From assembly GCF_005155025.1 (NCBI RefSeq), contig NZ_CP039731.1, positions 2,170,001-2,234,000 on the forward strand: a DNA stretch of 64,000 bases, given 5' to 3'. The translations under genes were made by a program, and so were the position numbers. Each line of letters starts with the position of its first letter. The stretch's first letter is position 1. The notes beneath the pieces are model-generated. The model made no database searches and was not told the DNA's origin. It saw only the letters and a list, made by a program, of their open reading frames with translations. Origin of the DNA: Aquitalea aquatilis. Lineage in GTDB: Bacteria; Pseudomonadota; Gammaproteobacteria; Burkholderiales; Chromobacteriaceae. Below, piece by piece: positions 18,004 through 29,053 of the stretch.

Positions 18004-19113
18004 ATGTCGTCGTTTTCCCCGCAAGATCATGTGTTCATGCAGCAGGCCCTGCGCCTGGCCGAAGCCGCAACCCGCCGTGCCGCACCCAATCCCGGCGTAG
18101 GTTGTGTACTGGTACGTGATGGCCAGATCATCGGTGAAGGGGCAACCTTGCAGGTCGGTGGGGATCATGCCGAAATTCAGGCAATCAAGGATTGTCTGGC
18201 GCGCGGTAACACCCCTCGCGGCGCTACCGCCTACGTGACACTGGAACCCTGCAGTCATCACGGCCGCACCCCGCCTTGTGCCGAACGGCTGATACAGGAA
18301 GGGTTGGCGCGGGTGGTGGCGGCCATGGTCGATCCTTACCATGAAGTGTCCGGCCGCGGCCTGGCCATGCTGCGTGCAGCCGGCATCGATGCCCGTGCCG
18401 GACTGCTGGAAACCGAGGCGCGCCGGGTGCATCGCGGTTTTCTGTCGCGGGTGGAGCGCCAACGCCCCTGGGTCACGCTGAAAGCAGCGGCCACGCTGGA
18501 TGGCAAGACGGCCTTGCTCAATGGCAAAAGCCAATGGATTACCGGCCCGGCGGCCCGTCATGATGTGCAAAAGCTGCGCGCCCGCCACTGTGCCATCCTC
18601 ACCGGTAGCGGTACGGTACTGGTCGACAATCCGCAGCTGACGGTACGCGATTTCATCCTGCCGCAGCAGCCCTTGCGCGTGGTGCTGGATAGCCGGCTGG
18701 TCACCCCGCCGGATCGGCGCATATTCCATGGTGGCAATACCCTGCTGGTCACCAGCAGTGCCGACCTGGCCCGTCATCAGCCTTATCTGCAGCGTGGTGC
18801 CGAGCTGATGGTGCTGCCGGAAGATGCCGGTCATGCCAATCTGCCGATGTTGATGCGCCATCTGGCTGAGCGCGGCATCAATGAATTGATGATAGAAGCG
18901 GGTGCTGGTCTGAACGGTGCCCTGGTGCGGGCTGGTCTGGTTGACGAAGCCATTCTGTATCTCGCTCCAGCGCTGGTCGGCAGTACGGCACAGGGCCTGT
19001 TTGCCTGGCCGGCGCTGGAAGACCTTGCCGACAAGCAGCAGGTAAAAATTCAGGATGTACGCATGGTAGGGGCGGATATCCGCATCAACATGACATTTGC
19101 CGCGCCTCTGTGA
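18004..19113 (+). CDS. ribD: Riboflavin biosynthesis bifunctional deaminase/reductase
   Basis: A 369-residue two-domain enzyme for the second and third steps of riboflavin synthesis. The N-terminal deaminase domain has the zinc motifs HAEIQAI and PCSHHGRTPPCA (about residues 54-86). The C-terminal reductase domain begins near residue 150 (RPWVTLKAAATLDGK). Length matches E. coli RibD (367). The start at 18004 is supported by GGAAGG 7 bases upstream; a longer in-frame start would run back into nrdR. No FMN riboswitch is visible upstream. Confidence 0.97.
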   Translation: MSSFSPQDHVFMQQALRLAEAATRRAAPNPGVGCVLVRDGQIIGEGATLQVGGDHAEIQAIKDCLARGNTPRGATAYVTLEPCSHHGRTPPCAERLIQEGLARVVAAMVDPYHEVSGRGLAMLRAAGIDARAGLLETEARRVHRGFLSRVERQRPWVTLKAAATLDGKTALLNGKSQWITGPAARHDVQKLRARHCAILTGSGTVLVDNPQLTVRDFILPQQPLRVVLDSRLVTPPDRRIFHGGNTLLVTSSADLARHQPYLQRGAELMVLPEDAGHANLPMLMRHLAERGINELMIEAGAGLNGALVRAGLVDEAILYLAPALVGSTAQGLFAWPALEDLADKQQVKIQDVRMVGADIRINMTFAAPL

Positions 19114-19232
19114 CCCGCACAGGCAAGGCTGCAGCGGATATCAGGCTGGCTGAACAGGCTGGCTTGTTCCACAATGAAGCAGTGTATTCATTGCTCCGGC
19201 TGCCGCCTGGCACGGGTGTGGTGAAACACAAG

Positions 19233-19251
19233 ACTGGCGGTAGCCGCCAGT
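19233..19251. other. Perfect 8-bp hairpin in ribD downstream gap
   Basis: ACTGGCGG and CCGCCAGT pair around TAG. There is no T-run. It lies 34 bp before the next gene, so it could end ribD mRNA or affect the next start; nothing else is seen in this gap. Confidence 0.4.
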
Positions 19252-19284
19252 ATCGGCCTGGGCTGCTAGCATGAGTAGACAACA

Positions 19285-20016
19285 ATGACTGACTCAGCCT
19301 CATCACTTCCCGCCATGGACACGGCCGGCTTGCAGCAGGCGCTGGATGCCTATCTGCGCCTTATCATGCGCCAGGGGGCGGCCGAACAGGTGCTGGACGA
19401 GCGGCGGCAATTGCTGGATCAACTGCTGCCACTATTGGAAGGGGTAACACGCGATGCCCATTCCTTCCGGCGCGTGGTGGAGCGCTTTGTCGGCAGCTGT
19501 GCCGTGATCGACCGCGTCACGGCGTTAACCTGCGCGCGCGAGTTCTATTATTTCTGGCTGGGTGATGTGAAAAAGCTGGTGGAAATTACCGCCCGCTCCG
19601 GCTTTACCACGCGCAATGTCCGGCTGGAGATGGCCGACTCACTGGCCTCGCTGCTGGAGCGCATGCAGCGCCAGGGCTTCGATGCCTTTCCGCCCTCGCT
19701 GGAAATCTATCTGGGCAAACTGTTCGAGGATGGCATGGCGGAAGCCGACATTCACGAACGCGAAATGCTGCTCAAGGGCATGCTGTTCCTGCTGTCCGGG
19801 CAACCTTACCGGCCAGACAGCTTCCGCATGGTGGTCGATGCCATGCTGTTGCACCTGAACGATAGCCGCAACAAAAAAGCCTTCGTGCAACTGGCGCGCG
19901 AATACTTCTACTATTGGCTGTCTTTCCCGCCGGCGCACGAACGTATACATCTGGCAGAGGAGGCAGCTCAACCCATCAGCCTGCTCCAGCCGGGCAGTAC
20001 CACGCGCCAGCGCTGA
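19285..20016 (+). CDS. Hypothetical protein with internal tandem duplication
   Basis: A 243-residue soluble helical protein I do not recognise. It consists of two copies of one unit. Residues about 16-93 align with 135-212 at a constant shift of 119-120: YLRL with YLGK, DER with HER, HSFRRVV with DSFRMVV, and AREFYYFWL with AREYFYYWL. The aromatic cluster at the end of each unit is its clearest mark. No signal peptide or membrane helix is present. The ribosome site is weak. Codon use fits the host. It may belong with ribD upstream or act alone. Confidence 0.8.
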   Translation: MTDSASSLPAMDTAGLQQALDAYLRLIMRQGAAEQVLDERRQLLDQLLPLLEGVTRDAHSFRRVVERFVGSCAVIDRVTALTCAREFYYFWLGDVKKLVEITARSGFTTRNVRLEMADSLASLLERMQRQGFDAFPPSLEIYLGKLFEDGMAEADIHEREMLLKGMLFLLSGQPYRPDSFRMVVDAMLLHLNDSRNKKAFVQLAREYFYYWLSFPPAHERIHLAEEAAQPISLLQPGSTTRQR

Positions 20017-20102
20017 GCGCACACCACTTTTGCTGTCCCCGGCTGGATTTGCCGGGCAGCGGCGTGGCATCATGCTCCCACTCATCTCTTGCAGGAGCAC
20101 GC

Positions 20103-21593
20103 ATGTCCCAGCCTTCGGCCTACCAGTCCCTCGTTGCCAGCTTTACCCGGCTTTACCGTTACGAACATCTTTCCGCCATGGTCAGCTGGGATCAGGCCAC
20201 CATGATGCCGCCCAAGGGGAATGACGCGCGGGCCGCGGCGCAGGCCGAGCTGGATGTGCTGATGCACGCCACCCTGACCGACCCCGCACTGGCCGAGCAA
20301 TTGCAGCGGACTGAGCAGGAAGACCTCAGCCTGCAAGAGCGCGCCAGCCTGCGCGAAATGCGCCGGGAATGGCAACGTGCCAATCTGCTGCCCGCCACGC
20401 TGGTGGAGGCACAAGCACTGGCAGGGGCGCGTTGCGAACATGCCTGGCGCAGCCAGCGCACAGCCAATGACTGGGCTGGATTTCTGCAGAATTTCCGCGA
20501 AGTGGTGGCGCTGTCGCGCCAGGAAGCCCGGCTACTGGCCGAGGCGCAAGGTTGCAGCCCCTACGATGCCTTGATGAACAAATACGAGCCGGGTATGCAG
20601 AGTGCCGATATCGACCGCATATTCGGCGAGGTGAAGCAGTGGCTGCCGGGCTTGATTGCGCAGGTCATGGCCAAGCAGGGCAGCGAACCCCTGCTCTTGC
20701 CGCAGGGCAGTTTTCCAGTGGAGCAGCAGCGTCAGCTGGGGCTGGCCGTGATGCAACGCTTGGGTTTCGATTTTGACGGGGGGCGGCTGGATGTCAGCGT
20801 TCATCCTTTCTGCGGTGGTGTCGCGGAAGACGTGCGCATCACCACGCGCTATCGCGAAGACGATTTCATGCAAAGCCTGATGGGTATCATCCATGAAACC
20901 GGCCATGCCCGTTACGAACAGGGCTTGCCGCGTGACATACTGCATTTGCCAGTAGGGCGTGCTCGCTCCATGGGCATTCATGAAAGCCAGAGTCTGTCTT
21001 TCGAGATGCAGCTGGGGCGCAGCCCGGCCTTCCTCAGCCTGATTGCACCGCTGGTCGGCCAATATCTGGGCGAGCAGCCGGCCTTGTTCGCCGAAAACCT
21101 CGCTGGGCTGTACAGCCGGGTCCATCCGGGTTTTATCCGGGTCGATGCCGACGAACTGTGCTACCCGGCACACGTCATCCTGCGCTATGAAATCGAAAAA
21201 GCCCTGATGGAAGGCGAGATCGAGGCCGAGGATATTCCGGCGCTGTGGGACGAGAAAATGCAGGCTTATCTGGGGGTGGATACCCGTGGTAATTACCGTC
21301 AGGGTTGTTTGCAGGATATTCACTGGACGGATGGCAGCTTTGGCTACTTCCCCAGCTATACGCTGGGTGCCATGTATGCGGCGCAGTATTTCGCCGTGAT
21401 GCGGCGTGACACGCCGGATCTGGATCAGCGCATTGCCGCAGGTGATCTGGCGGTGGTGTTTGACTGGCTGCAGCAGCATATCTGGAGCCAGGCCAGCTTG
21501 CATGACACCAACGAGCTGGTGCAGCGTGCCACCGGAGAAAGCTTGAATCCGGCTTACTTCCATGCCCATTTGCAGGCGCGCTATCTGGGTTAG
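20103..21593 (+). CDS. Metallocarboxypeptidase, M32 family
   Basis: A 496-residue cytoplasmic zinc peptidase that trims C-terminal residues from peptides, like Thermus/Pyrococcus M32 enzymes. The zinc motif is HETGHARYEQGLP, about residues 263-275, with the third ligand region GIHESQSLSFE about 25 residues later. Other hallmarks are FCGGVAEDVRITTRY and HPGFIRVDADELCYPAHVILRYEIE. The start at 20103 is set by a strong AGGAG site. Length fits the family (about 500). Confidence 0.95.
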   Translation: MSQPSAYQSLVASFTRLYRYEHLSAMVSWDQATMMPPKGNDARAAAQAELDVLMHATLTDPALAEQLQRTEQEDLSLQERASLREMRREWQRANLLPATLVEAQALAGARCEHAWRSQRTANDWAGFLQNFREVVALSRQEARLLAEAQGCSPYDALMNKYEPGMQSADIDRIFGEVKQWLPGLIAQVMAKQGSEPLLLPQGSFPVEQQRQLGLAVMQRLGFDFDGGRLDVSVHPFCGGVAEDVRITTRYREDDFMQSLMGIIHETGHARYEQGLPRDILHLPVGRARSMGIHESQSLSFEMQLGRSPAFLSLIAPLVGQYLGEQPALFAENLAGLYSRVHPGFIRVDADELCYPAHVILRYEIEKALMEGEIEAEDIPALWDEKMQAYLGVDTRGNYRQGCLQDIHWTDGSFGYFPSYTLGAMYAAQYFAVMRRDTPDLDQRIAAGDLAVVFDWLQQHIWSQASLHDTNELVQRATGESLNPAYFHAHLQARYLG

Positions 21594-21611
21594 TGCCCGG
21601 CTGCTGACATG

Positions 21612-21647
21612 AAAAAACCGCGGCCATTGTGGCGCGCGGTTTTTTTA
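21612..21647. terminator. Bidirectional terminator between convergent genes
   Basis: AACCGCG and CGCGGTT arms flank a loop; A-run on the left and T-run on the right let it serve both the carboxypeptidase and the HDOD gene. Confidence 0.85.
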
Positions 21648-21665
21648 TGGCGAGAGGCCGGGCGT

Positions 21666-22523
21666 TTAGCCAGCGACGGCCAGCTCCAGATGCATGGCAT
21701 CCACCCAGTCTTCAAATTCCACGTCCGACATGCCCAGATAGTTCAGCACTTCGTCCTTGCGTGCCTCCCAGCCGGCATCTTCCTTGCCCGGTGTCAGCGT
21801 GCGCCAGACATGGCGCGCCGCCCGGGTGACCGCCACCATCATGCGGCCATCATGATCCAGTGGTGCATCCGGCCCGGTGCTCATGACCGTGTCGTCGTTC
21901 TGCATCAGGATCGCTTTGGCAAAGTTCTCCGGCATGTTCCAGCTGCGGGCCACCAGGTAGCCAACCACGTCATGGCGAGTGCCATGCAGCTCTTGCTCAA
22001 CCAGGCCAACCCGGTCGTCGCTGGCCATTTCTGTCAGCCGCAGGGTGCGATGGTAAGTGGGGTAGCGCATCAGCATGAGGGCTATGCCGCAGCTGTGAAA
22101 CAGGGCAAAGCTCTGGCAGTCATCCGGTACATGCACGATCTTGTCGCATAGTGCGGCGCTGATCGCGGCAATCTGCAAGGTGTTATCCCAGAATTGCTCT
22201 AGCGCCGGTGGTGTTTCTGCTGTCAGCCGGGTACGCAGTACCAGACCGCTGACCAGGCTGATCACATTTTTCACGCCCAGCAGGCTGATGGCCTGATGGA
22301 TGGAGGTAATGTGGCGGCCACGGCCAAGAATGGGGGTGTTGGCCGCCTTGAGCATGGCGACGCACAGGGCCAGGTCTTCGCTGATGATGTCGTCCAGCTT
22401 TTGCAGCGTGACATCCGGGTCATTGCGCAGTCCCAACAGCTTGTCCAGCACATCCGGACGCGGGGGAATAACCAAATTTTTCAGGAGCTCGTCACGCTCG
22501 TCGGTACTGATCAGTGGCGTCAT
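21666..22523 (-). CDS. HDOD-domain signalling protein
   Basis: A 285-residue protein with an HDOD domain over most of its length. Typical marks are the early IPPRPDVLDKLLGL helix, SEDLALCVAMLKAANTP (about residues 49-65) and ITSIHQAISLLGVKNVISLV (about 72-91). HDOD proteins relate to HD phosphohydrolases but lack activity; they occur in signalling and motility control. No second domain such as GGDEF or EAL is attached. It is convergent with the carboxypeptidase gene. Confidence 0.88.
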   Translation of the reverse strand: MTPLISTDERDELLKNLVIPPRPDVLDKLLGLRNDPDVTLQKLDDIISEDLALCVAMLKAANTPILGRGRHITSIHQAISLLGVKNVISLVSGLVLRTRLTAETPPALEQFWDNTLQIAAISAALCDKIVHVPDDCQSFALFHSCGIALMLMRYPTYHRTLRLTEMASDDRVGLVEQELHGTRHDVVGYLVARSWNMPENFAKAILMQNDDTVMSTGPDAPLDHDGRMMVAVTRAARHVWRTLTPGKEDAGWEARKDEVLNYLGMSDVEFEDWVDAMHLELAVAG

Positions 22524-22664
22524 GCTGGATGCTATCAGGAGATAATTTGCGTTCAGTTTATCAGCCTTCCTGCCAAGCGTTAGGCCATCTTATAGGCTAT
22601 CCGCTAAATTTTGACCGCACGCAAACGCGTATGGACCAGGTCTTCAATCGGGCCTGGTTTCAGC

Positions 22665-23537
22665 TTAAATCAGGAAAGGCTGAATCACCTCTGCCAGCGC
22701 TGTCGGTTGCTCCCACTGGATCATGTGGCCGGCGTTGGCAATCACGTTTTCCTGCAGCCGGGCAAAGCAGGCACGCCGCTCCGGCAGGGTGTCCAGCACA
22801 CCTTTGGCCATGGGATGGTCCCACATATCGCCGCCCATGACCCATTGCACCGGCGCGCTGATGCGCTGCCAACAGCACTTGGCTTCTTCCAGCCGGTACA
22901 GCACCGGGTTGACCATCTTGTGGCGTGGATCAGCACGGTAGACCAGCTGGCCGTCATCCTGCTCACGCGTCAGCATGGAGGCCAGCCAGTGCGCCCGCGA
23001 TGCATCCAGGCGCGGGTTGCGTTCAATCAGCTTGCTGGCAACAGCTTCCAGCTGGCCCAGTGGGTTGAATGCGGGAGCGTCACGCCGCTCGCGCAACCAG
23101 CGGGCATAGCGGCCGGGTGCTTCGGCCGGACGGGTGGCATTCAAGCCAAAGCCTTCCACCAGCGACAGGCGTTCGATGCGTTCCGGGCGTACACCGGCAT
23201 AGATGCCGGCAATCATCGCCCCCATGCTGTGTCCCAGTAGCCGGACCGGCTGGCCGGGGGAGAGATGCTGCAGCAGGGCATCCAGATCGGCCAGGTAGTC
23301 GGGAAAGTAATAGCTGCCGCTATTCCAGTCGCTGTCGCCAAAGCCGCGCCAGTCAGGCGCTACGACATGCCAGTGCCCGGGCAGGGCATCGATGAGGAAC
23401 TGGAAAGTGGCCGAGCTATCCATCCAGCCATGCAGCATGATCAGCAAGGGGGCCGCAGGCTCACCCCAGTGGCGCAGATGGTAACGGTGCTGGTTCAGGC
23501 TGATGAATTGGCTACGGCTGGGTTGAACAAGGGGCAT
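22665..23537 (-). CDS. Alpha/beta hydrolase
   Basis: A 290-residue alpha/beta-fold hydrolase. The oxyanion strand is MLHGWMDSSATFQFL, the nucleophile elbow is GHSMGA with Ser at about residue 103, and the C-terminal histidine is in ANAGHMIQWEQP. The segment DWRGFGDSDW is typical of esterases and epoxide hydrolases. The substrate is not known. It is monocistronic; the HDOD gene lies further downstream on the same strand. Confidence 0.9.
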   Translation of the reverse strand: MPLVQPSRSQFISLNQHRYHLRHWGEPAAPLLIMLHGWMDSSATFQFLIDALPGHWHVVAPDWRGFGDSDWNSGSYYFPDYLADLDALLQHLSPGQPVRLLGHSMGAMIAGIYAGVRPERIERLSLVEGFGLNATRPAEAPGRYARWLRERRDAPAFNPLGQLEAVASKLIERNPRLDASRAHWLASMLTREQDDGQLVYRADPRHKMVNPVLYRLEEAKCCWQRISAPVQWVMGGDMWDHPMAKGVLDTLPERRACFARLQENVIANAGHMIQWEQPTALAEVIQPFLI

Positions 23538-23740
23538 GGCGAGCTAATCGTCTGGGTTGGGCAGGGGCTTAGTGTACGGAAAAAGCAGGGCGTACTCACC
23601 ATCAACGGTAGACGAAGGGCGCTGCCGCCTGCATGACAGGGGAGGGGCTGCAGGAGACATTCGGGCGGAATGTGCATCGTGCTGGCGAGGCAGGCTAGAA
23701 TCGCAAAATCGATCAATGCATCTCACCTAGACTGTCCGTC

Positions 23741-24613
23741 ATGAGCAAACCCTATCGCCAGCACGGCCCCGGTACCCTGTATTCGCAACGCTTGATGCGC
23801 GCACTGGATTATCTGTGGCGGCATCTGGATCAGCCTGTCTCGCTGGAGCGGCTGGCCGAGGAGGCCTGCTTCTCGCCCTACCACTTTCATCGCTTGTTTC
23901 ATGCGCTGATGGGCGAGACGCTAAGCCAGAGCCGGCAGCGCATGCTGTTGCACCGTGCTGCTGGCGAACTGGCTGCGGGCCGGCGAGCACTTCCGGTGAT
24001 TGCCAGCCGCGCCGGTTATGGCAGCAGTGCCGCTTTTGTGCGGGCCTTTGGCAAGCACTACGGCGAGACGCCCGGGCGTTATCGCCAGCGCCGTTTGCTC
24101 ATTTCCGCCACTTCACAGGAGCGTGTCATGCACAGCGTCAGCATCATCTTGTTACCCGCCATGCCAGTATTGCAGCGGCATCATCGGGGGCCGTATATGG
24201 GGATAGGGCAGGCTTTCGATGCCCTGCATGCCTTGGTGGGGCCCATGCCGGCTGGAGGTGAACCCTTGCAGGTGTTCGGCCAGTATCTGGATGATCCGGA
24301 TGAGGTGGCAGCGGCCGATTTGCGTTCCATCGCCAGTGTCAGCCTGCCTGCCGGATTCAGCCTGAGTGATGCAGCGCTGGCGGCCCAGGGATTTTCCCAT
24401 GGTGAAATCCCGGCCAGCCGTTATGCTTGCCTGGAGCATGTGGGCCCGTATGCCGAGCTGAAAACGGCATGGGATCAGTTGTATCGCCACTGGTTGCCGC
24501 AAAGCGGCGAGGAGCCCGCCGACCTGCCTTGCCTCGAGCAGTATCTGAACTCCCCTTACAATACGCCGCCCACTCAGCTGCGCAGCCGTCTGCTGCTGGC
24601 CTTGCAAGATTAA
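23741..24613 (+). CDS. AraC-type regulator with C-terminal GyrI-like domain
   Basis: A 290-residue two-domain protein. Residues about 12-112 form an AraC-type double helix-turn-helix (LDQPVSLERLAEEACFSPYHFHRLFH, then AGYGSSAAFVRAFGKHYGETPGRYR). Residues about 130-290 form a GyrI-like/SOUL-type effector-binding domain (MPVLQRHHRGPYMGIGQAFDAL, then VFGQYLDDPDEV). Such proteins often sense small or toxic molecules. The next gene, 13 bp downstream, encodes a second copy of the effector domain alone. Confidence 0.9.
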   Translation: MSKPYRQHGPGTLYSQRLMRALDYLWRHLDQPVSLERLAEEACFSPYHFHRLFHALMGETLSQSRQRMLLHRAAGELAAGRRALPVIASRAGYGSSAAFVRAFGKHYGETPGRYRQRRLLISATSQERVMHSVSIILLPAMPVLQRHHRGPYMGIGQAFDALHALVGPMPAGGEPLQVFGQYLDDPDEVAAADLRSIASVSLPAGFSLSDAALAAQGFSHGEIPASRYACLEHVGPYAELKTAWDQLYRHWLPQSGEEPADLPCLEQYLNSPYNTPPTQLRSRLLLALQD

Positions 24614-24626
24614 ACCGGAGCCCGCC

Positions 24627-25112
24627 ATGTATCAGGTAGAAATCATCCATTACCAACAGCCGCTGCCGGTGCTGATGAAACCGCATCTGGGGCCTTATTC
24701 TGGCATTGCTGCTGCTTTTGCCGCCTTGCGCACGCTGTTGCAGCAGCATGCGGCTGGCCCGCAAACCTTGCGGGCATTCGGTCAATATCTGGATGACCCG
24801 GCCACCGTTGCACCGCAGACGCTGCGTGCGGCGGCTTGCCTCACGCCGCCACCGGTTTTGCGCTTGTCAGAGGAAGAGCTGGGTGCAATGGGATTTGTCC
24901 ATGGAGAGCTGGCGGCAGGGCGCTATGCCAGCATTGTGCATCAGGGGCCTTATCAGGGACTGGCAGAGGGCTGGAACTGGCTGCTGCAAGAGTGGCTGCC
25001 CGCCAGTGGTGAGCAGTTTGGCCTGCGGCCCCTGTTGGACGAGGCACTGAATGCGCCATTCAACACGCCGCCAGCGCTGTTGCGCACGCGCTTGCTACTG
25101 CCGCTGGCCTGA
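24627..25112 (+). CDS. Stand-alone GyrI-like domain protein
   Basis: A 161-residue protein equal to the C-terminal domain of the upstream regulator without its DNA-binding part. Parallel stretches are LPVLMKPHLGPYSGIAAAFAAL and RAFGQYLDDPATVAPQTLRAAACL, and GFVHGELAAGRYASIVHQGPY. It probably arose by duplication of that domain. GyrI-like proteins bind hydrophobic ligands, and some hydrolyse toxins; which applies is unknown. A GGAG site precedes the start. It is in one operon with the regulator. Confidence 0.88.
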   Translation: MYQVEIIHYQQPLPVLMKPHLGPYSGIAAAFAALRTLLQQHAAGPQTLRAFGQYLDDPATVAPQTLRAAACLTPPPVLRLSEEELGAMGFVHGELAAGRYASIVHQGPYQGLAEGWNWLLQEWLPASGEQFGLRPLLDEALNAPFNTPPALLRTRLLLPLA

Positions 25113-25125
25113 GCGTTGGCCACAA

Positions 25126-25155
25126 AAAAGCCCGTGTCTTGCGACGCGGGCTTTT
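25126..25155. terminator. Bidirectional terminator between GyrI-like gene and guaB
   Basis: AAAAGCCCG and CGGGCTTTT arms around a 12-base loop, flanked by A and T runs, serve both converging genes. Confidence 0.88.
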
Positions 25156-25192
25156 GATCGTCAAGCGGTCGAGGACCGGCTTTGACTGAGGA

Positions 25193-26695
<1,503 letters not shown>

Positions 26696-26789
26696 CTATA
26701 GAAGTGTTGCAAAAAATGCTGTCGCTTGTTTTTGCGATCAGCGTGCCGACACCGTACAATCAGCGTGTTTCAGCTTAGGACACCAAAGA

Positions 26790-27224
26790 ATGAAAACCCG
26801 CGCGATTCTGAGTGTGCTTGTTGCATTTTTGCTATCGGCCCCGGCCATGGCCGAGGTCTACCAGTATGTCGATGCCAACGGCAAAACCGTGTTTTCCGAT
26901 CAGCCGCCGCCGGGAGCCAGGGCCAAGCAGCTGAATGTACGGGCATCGGCAGCCGCGTCTGCGCCAGTCAAAGCCTCCAAGACGACCGCACTGAGCGATG
27001 TTGAAAAGAAAAACGCCGAGATTGATGCTGAAAACGCCAAGGTAAAAGAGCAGAACAAAAAAACAGCGCAGGAAAATTGCAAGAACGCACGCAATAACCT
27101 GGCTGCGCTGCAGCAAGGCGGCCGGGTCAAGATGCCGGGTAGTAATGCCCTGGCAACGGACAGCCAGCGCAGCGAATTATTGCAAGCAGCCCAGCAAAAT
27201 GTAGCCAGCTGGTGTAACAAGTAG
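26790..27224 (+). CDS. DUF4124-type secreted protein
   Basis: A 144-residue protein with a signal peptide ([21 protein letters not shown]). It is followed by the short DUF4124 pattern [22 protein letters not shown] (residues 22-43), found at the N-terminus of many proteobacterial envelope proteins. The rest is a charged coiled-coil-like helix with [19 protein letters not shown] and a final cysteine that may pair with Cys106 or so. Its stop codon overlaps the GTG start of uvrC, so the two are coupled. Function is unknown. Confidence 0.85.
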   Translation: MKTRAILSVLVAFLLSAPAMAEVYQYVDANGKTVFSDQPPPGARAKQLNVRASAAASAPVKASKTTALSDVEKKNAEIDAENAKVKEQNKKTAQENCKNARNNLAALQQGGRVKMPGSNALATDSQRSELLQAAQQNVASWCNK

Positions 27225-29029
27225 TGTCTGCCAGCGTATTCGATTACAAGTCGGTACTGGCCAGCCTTCCGAATTTGCCCGGCGTCTATCGCATGTTCGA
27301 TACGTCGGGCAATGTGCTTTATGTGGGCAAGGCCATCGATCTGAAAAAGCGGGTCAGTTCCTACTTCCAGAAAAGCGATCTGTCACCGCGCATCCAGTTG
27401 ATGGTGCGGCAGATCGCCAACATCGAAACCACGGTGACCCGTTCGGAAGCCGAAGCGCTGATTCTGGAAAACAACCTGATCAAGGCGCTGGCCCCCAAGT
27501 ACAACATCCTGTTTCGGGATGACAAGTCCTATCCCTACCTGATGCTGACCGGCCATGACTACCCGCAAATGGCTTATTACCGTGGCGAGCTGAAAAAGCC
27601 ACATCAGTACTTTGGTCCTTATCCCAATGGCTATGCGGTGCGGGAAAGCATACAGATCCTGCAAAAAGTATTCCGCTTGCGTACCTGTGAAGATGCGGTC
27701 TTCGCCAATCGCTCCCGCCCCTGTCTGCTCTACCAGATCAAGCGCTGCTCTGGCCCCTGTGTCGAACATGTTTCGGCCGAGGATTACCGCAGCGATGTGC
27801 AAAGTGCAGTGGCTTTTCTGCAAGGCAGGCAAAGCGAACTGATCGACACCCTGACTGCCCGCATGGAGCAGGCTGCCGAGCAGCTGGAGTTCGAACAGGC
27901 GGCAGAGTTGCGCGATCAGGTACAGGCGCTGAGCCGGGTGCAGGAAAAACAGTTTGTCTCCAGCAACTCCAGCCAGCTCGATTGCGATGTGGTGGCCGTG
28001 GCGGCGGAGGGCGGGCTGGTGTGCATCAATCTGGTGATGATTCGTGGCGGCCGTCACCTGGGGGACAAGAGTTTCTTCCCGCAGGGCGCGCAAGAGGAAG
28101 ATGCCGGGGCCAACCTGGATGCCTTCCTCGCCCAGCACTATCTGGGCGCGCCCATGCCGCCGGTCATCATCTTCAATGGCGACGTGTCAGCGGCGCTGTG
28201 CCAAACGCTGGAAGAACAATCCGAACGCAAAGTACATCTGGTCAGCAATCCCATCAGCGAGCGCCGTGTATGGCTGGAAATGGCCGAGAAAAATGCCATG
28301 CTGACCATTCAGCAGCGCCACAGCAGCAAGGCCACCCAGCAGCATCGCGTGGCACAGCTTAACGAAGCGCTTGGGCTGGAGGGGGTAGAGCGGCTGGAAT
28401 GCTTCGATATCAGCCACACCATGGGCGAAGCCACGGTGGCTTCCTGTGTGGTGTATGACAAGGAAAGCATGCAGCCCAGTCAGTATCGCCGTTTCAATAT
28501 TGAAACCGCCAAGGCCGGTGACGACTATGCCGCCATGCGCGAAGTCCTGACGCGGCGTTACAGCAAGCTGGCGGCAGGCGAGGGCCTGTTGCCTGATGCC
28601 GTGCTGATTGATGGTGGCAAGGGCCAGGTCGGGGTTGCTGTAGAAGTATTTGCCGAACTGGGGCTGACCCTGCCCATCATCGGGGTGGCCAAAGGGGAAG
28701 AACGCAAACCCGGTCTGGAAACGCTCATCCTCCCTTATCAGCAAAAGACGCTACAATTGCGCAGTGATCATCCTGCCTTGCATCTGATCCAGACCATACG
28801 CGATGAAGCACACCGCTTTGCCATCACCGGCCATCGTGCCCGCCGTGCCAAGGCCCGGACCGCCTCCACGCTGGAGGATATTCCGGGGATTGGCGCCAAG
28901 CGTCGTCAGCAACTGCTGCTGAGGTTTGGCGGCTTGCGTGGTGTGGTGGCGGCCAGTGTGGATGAACTGGCGCTGGTGGATGGTATCAGCCGTACGCTGG
29001 CAGAAAAGATTTACCACGCGCTGCATTGA
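27224..29029 (+). CDS. uvrC: Excinuclease ABC subunit C
   Basis: A 601-residue nucleotide-excision repair nuclease that cuts on both sides of a lesion with UvrAB. Domains in order are GIY-YIG nuclease ([20 protein letters not shown], residues about 17-36), a cysteine-containing linker ([13 protein letters not shown]), the UVR motif ([18 protein letters not shown], near 220), the RNase H-like nuclease ([23 protein letters not shown]) and tandem helix-hairpin-helix motifs ([16 protein letters not shown]). The start is GTG, overlapping the preceding stop. Confidence 0.98.
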   Translation: MSASVFDYKSVLASLPNLPGVYRMFDTSGNVLYVGKAIDLKKRVSSYFQKSDLSPRIQLMVRQIANIETTVTRSEAEALILENNLIKALAPKYNILFRDDKSYPYLMLTGHDYPQMAYYRGELKKPHQYFGPYPNGYAVRESIQILQKVFRLRTCEDAVFANRSRPCLLYQIKRCSGPCVEHVSAEDYRSDVQSAVAFLQGRQSELIDTLTARMEQAAEQLEFEQAAELRDQVQALSRVQEKQFVSSNSSQLDCDVVAVAAEGGLVCINLVMIRGGRHLGDKSFFPQGAQEEDAGANLDAFLAQHYLGAPMPPVIIFNGDVSAALCQTLEEQSERKVHLVSNPISERRVWLEMAEKNAMLTIQQRHSSKATQQHRVAQLNEALGLEGVERLECFDISHTMGEATVASCVVYDKESMQPSQYRRFNIETAKAGDDYAAMREVLTRRYSKLAAGEGLLPDAVLIDGGKGQVGVAVEVFAELGLTLPIIGVAKGEERKPGLETLILPYQQKTLQLRSDHPALHLIQTIRDEAHRFAITGHRARRAKARTASTLEDIPGIGAKRRQQLLLRFGGLRGVVAASVDELALVDGISRTLAEKIYHALH

Positions 29030-29053
29030 ACAAAACATAACCAGATAATCCAG

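Noticed and set aside
18004..18010. FMN riboswitch upstream of ribD
   Set aside because: The short nrdR-ribD gap contains only a small terminator-like hairpin; none of the conserved RFN elements is present.
19141..19165. Second copy of the 2130-2271 element end (TGAACAGGCTG)
   Set aside because: Only a short match without a partner arm or core; likely chance.
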